From contig JAXLTY010000001.1 in the NCBI GenBank assembly GCA_046329815.1, forward strand, positions 930,001-994,000: a stretch of DNA of 64,000 bases, in the 5' to 3' direction. The translations under genes and the position numbers were made by a program. This document shows positions 62,767-64,000 of the stretch, one piece after another; position 1 is the stretch's first letter, and each line of letters begins with the position of its first letter. The notes under the pieces were generated by a model. The model saw only the letters and a program-made list of their open reading frames with translations. It was not told the origin of the DNA and searched no databases. Source of the stretch: JADJSS01 sp046329815. GTDB lineage: Bacteria > Bacteroidota > Bacteroidia > Chitinophagales > JADIYW01.

Positions 62767-64000
62767 TGAGCACAGACGCTTTTGAAGTAAGAGGTGGCAA
62801 ACCATTAAGCGGCTCTATTGTTCCGCAAGGCGCAAAAAACGAGGCGCTCCAAATTTTATCTGCCGTTTTGTTGTCCGAAGAAGACATCATTATTTCTAAT
62901 ATTCCTGATATTTTAGATGTCAATGTTTTAATAGAATTGCTGGCGGAAATGAATGTTGCTGTTACAAAAATTGATGCAGAAACCTATAAATTCAATGCAA
63001 AAAATGTTGATCCTGCAATTTTACTCACTGAAAAATTCAAGAAGCGCGCTGCACATTTGCGTGGTTCTGTTATGATTTTAGGACCACTTTTAGCGCGTTT
63101 TAAAAAAGCATATTTACCAACACCAGGCGGCGACAAAATCGGCAGAAGACGTTTAGATACGCACTTTCTTGGCTTTCAGGAACTCGGTGCAACTTTTCAT
63201 TTCGATAAAGAAAATTCGTTCTATTCTTTAACTGCTGATAAACTAATCGGCAAATATATTTTACTCGAAGAACCATCTGTAACAGGCACTGCAAATGTAG
63301 TGATGGCTGCCGTTTTGGCAGAAGGAACAACAACTATCTTCAATGCAGCGTGCGAACCATACTTGCAGCAACTGTGCAATATGCTCAACAGAATGGGTGC
63401 CAAAATTTCTGGAATCGGTTCCAATTTATTAACGATAGAAGGTGTTCAGAAACTTAGCGGAACAGAACATCGTTTATTGCCTGATATGATCGAAATAGGC
63501 AGTTTTATTGGGCTCGCCGCAATGACAAAGTCATATATCACCATCAAAAATTGCCGCATTGACATGCTTGGTGTGATACCAAAGTATTTTCAAAAACTCG
63601 GTATCAAATTAGAATTCAGAGACGACGATATTATCGTGCACGGGCAAGAGCGTTATGAAGTACAAAACTTCATTGATGGCTCTATTTTAACCATTTCTGA
63701 TGGACCTTGGCCAATGTTCACACCGGATTTATTAAGCATCGTTTTAGTAACTGCAATACAAGCAGAAGGCAGTGTTTTGATTCATCAGAAAATGTTTGAA
63801 AGCCGCTTATTTTTTGTAGATAAATTGATTGACATGGGCGCGAAAATCATCTTATGCGATCCGCATCGTGCAACGGTTATCGGCTTGAACAGAGAATATA
63901 ATTTGCGCGGCATCAATATGAGTTCGCCCGATATTCGTGCCGGTGTTTCTTTATTAATTGCTGCACTTTCCGCCGATGGCAAAAGTGTAATTTCCAATAT
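62766..64000 (+). CDS. murA: UDP-N-acetylglucosamine 1-carboxyvinyltransferase, 3' end missing
   Basis: The frame runs off the window after about 411 codons of a usual 420-440. MurA transfers enolpyruvate from PEP to UDP-GlcNAc, the first step to peptidoglycan. The N terminus (FEVRGGKPLSGSIVPQGAKNEALQIL) holds the conserved Lys24, then LRGSVMILGPLLARF, and later DGPWPMFTPDLLS. In the catalytic loop PGGDKIGRRRLDTH, Asp123 replaces the usual Cys115 of E. coli MurA. Asp here keeps activity and makes the enzyme insensitive to fosfomycin in the species where it was studied. The start ATG overlaps the DUF4290 stop. Confidence 0.95.
   Translation, partial: MSTDAFEVRGGKPLSGSIVPQGAKNEALQILSAVLLSEEDIIISNIPDILDVNVLIELLAEMNVAVTKIDAETYKFNAKNVDPAILLTEKFKKRAAHLRGSVMILGPLLARFKKAYLPTPGGDKIGRRRLDTHFLGFQELGATFHFDKENSFYSLTADKLIGKYILLEEPSVTGTANVVMAAVLAEGTTTIFNAACEPYLQQLCNMLNRMGAKISGIGSNLLTIEGVQKLSGTEHRLLPDMIEIGSFIGLAAMTKSYITIKNCRIDMLGVIPKYFQKLGIKLEFRDDDIIVHGQERYEVQNFIDGSILTISDGPWPMFTPDLLSIVLVTAIQAEGSVLIHQKMFESRLFFVDKLIDMGAKIILCDPHRATVIGLNREYNLRGINMSSPDIRAGVSLLIAALSADGKSVISN

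Noticed and set aside
62551..62805. Val/Ile-rich minus-strand frame opposite the Asn repeat
   Set aside because: It is the complement of AAY-AAC codons and would give an artificial low-complexity peptide. No start signal or promoter.

Overview
The window is one contiguous piece of a low-GC genome of the phylum Bacteroidota. Signs of the phylum are promoters of the TAnnTTTG type (17 exact matches upstream of genes), A-rich translation leaders with almost no Shine-Dalgarno sequence, type IX secretion C-terminal sorting domains, a DUF1800/DUF1501 pair, an OmpA protein with thrombospondin type 3 repeats, a DUF4290-murA pair and many small lipoproteins whose mature end starts C-K-K. Family content fits an environmental Chitinophagales or Sphingobacteriales-like lineage, but the sequence does not settle the genus. 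No tRNA, rRNA, CRISPR array, insertion sequence or prophage was seen. The window is chromosomal in character.

Layout. 1-330 is AT-rich spacer holding a leftward promoter at its very edge. 331-4538 is a run of five rightward lipoprotein genes: an RCC1 propeller, a LamG-like lectin, a FISUMP protein, an unknown protein and a lipid-anchored GH46 chitosanase. 4556-13901 is housekeeping and hypothetical material: a DUF2157 membrane protein, DUF5686, a TPR protein, Xaa-Pro aminopeptidase, recO, prfA and small lipoproteins. 13925-19943 looks like a stress module: UPF0114, an HxlR regulator without cysteine, and a divergent tight operon of an Hsp31/DJ-1 type protein, a DUF481-like outer-membrane protein and a K+ channel, then SnoaL-like, F420-oxidoreductase-like, SDR and YceI genes. 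20102-30105 has an ABC exporter, rbfA with an FtsX-type permease, rfbA-galE, a PhoB/PhoR-like two-component pair, a low-molecular-weight phosphatase and an FKBP lipoprotein. 30108-32946 has alkB with a divergent TetR regulator, then an aldose-epimerase-like gene. 32948-39864 has an AddA/RecB-like helicase-nuclease and the DUF1800-DUF1501 pair. 40077-49397 has two tandem acyl-CoA ligases, a secreted nuclease with an OB-fold, an M16 protease and a membrane glycosyltransferase. 49401-64000 has psd, an OppC/DppC-like permease, a TPR-like unknown, a giant T9SS cargo protein, a zinc-ribbon/NIF3 pair, lpxK, the OmpA/TSP3 protein, DUF4290 and a murA cut by the window end.

How it works together. Envelope biology dominates: lipid A (lpxK), phosphatidylethanolamine (psd), peptidoglycan (murA, OmpA), sugar nucleotides (rfbA, galE), surface lipoproteins and T9SS cargo. 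The most suggestive unit is the HxlR-controlled Hsp31/DJ-1, outer-membrane protein and K+ channel operon. It resembles in logic, not in protein family, the coupling of electrophile detoxification to K+ flux known from glyoxalase/Kef systems. The genome is compact: eight convergent gene pairs end within 0-4 bases of each other or overlap. Several genes use TTG or GTG starts, and recO may be transcribed without a leader.
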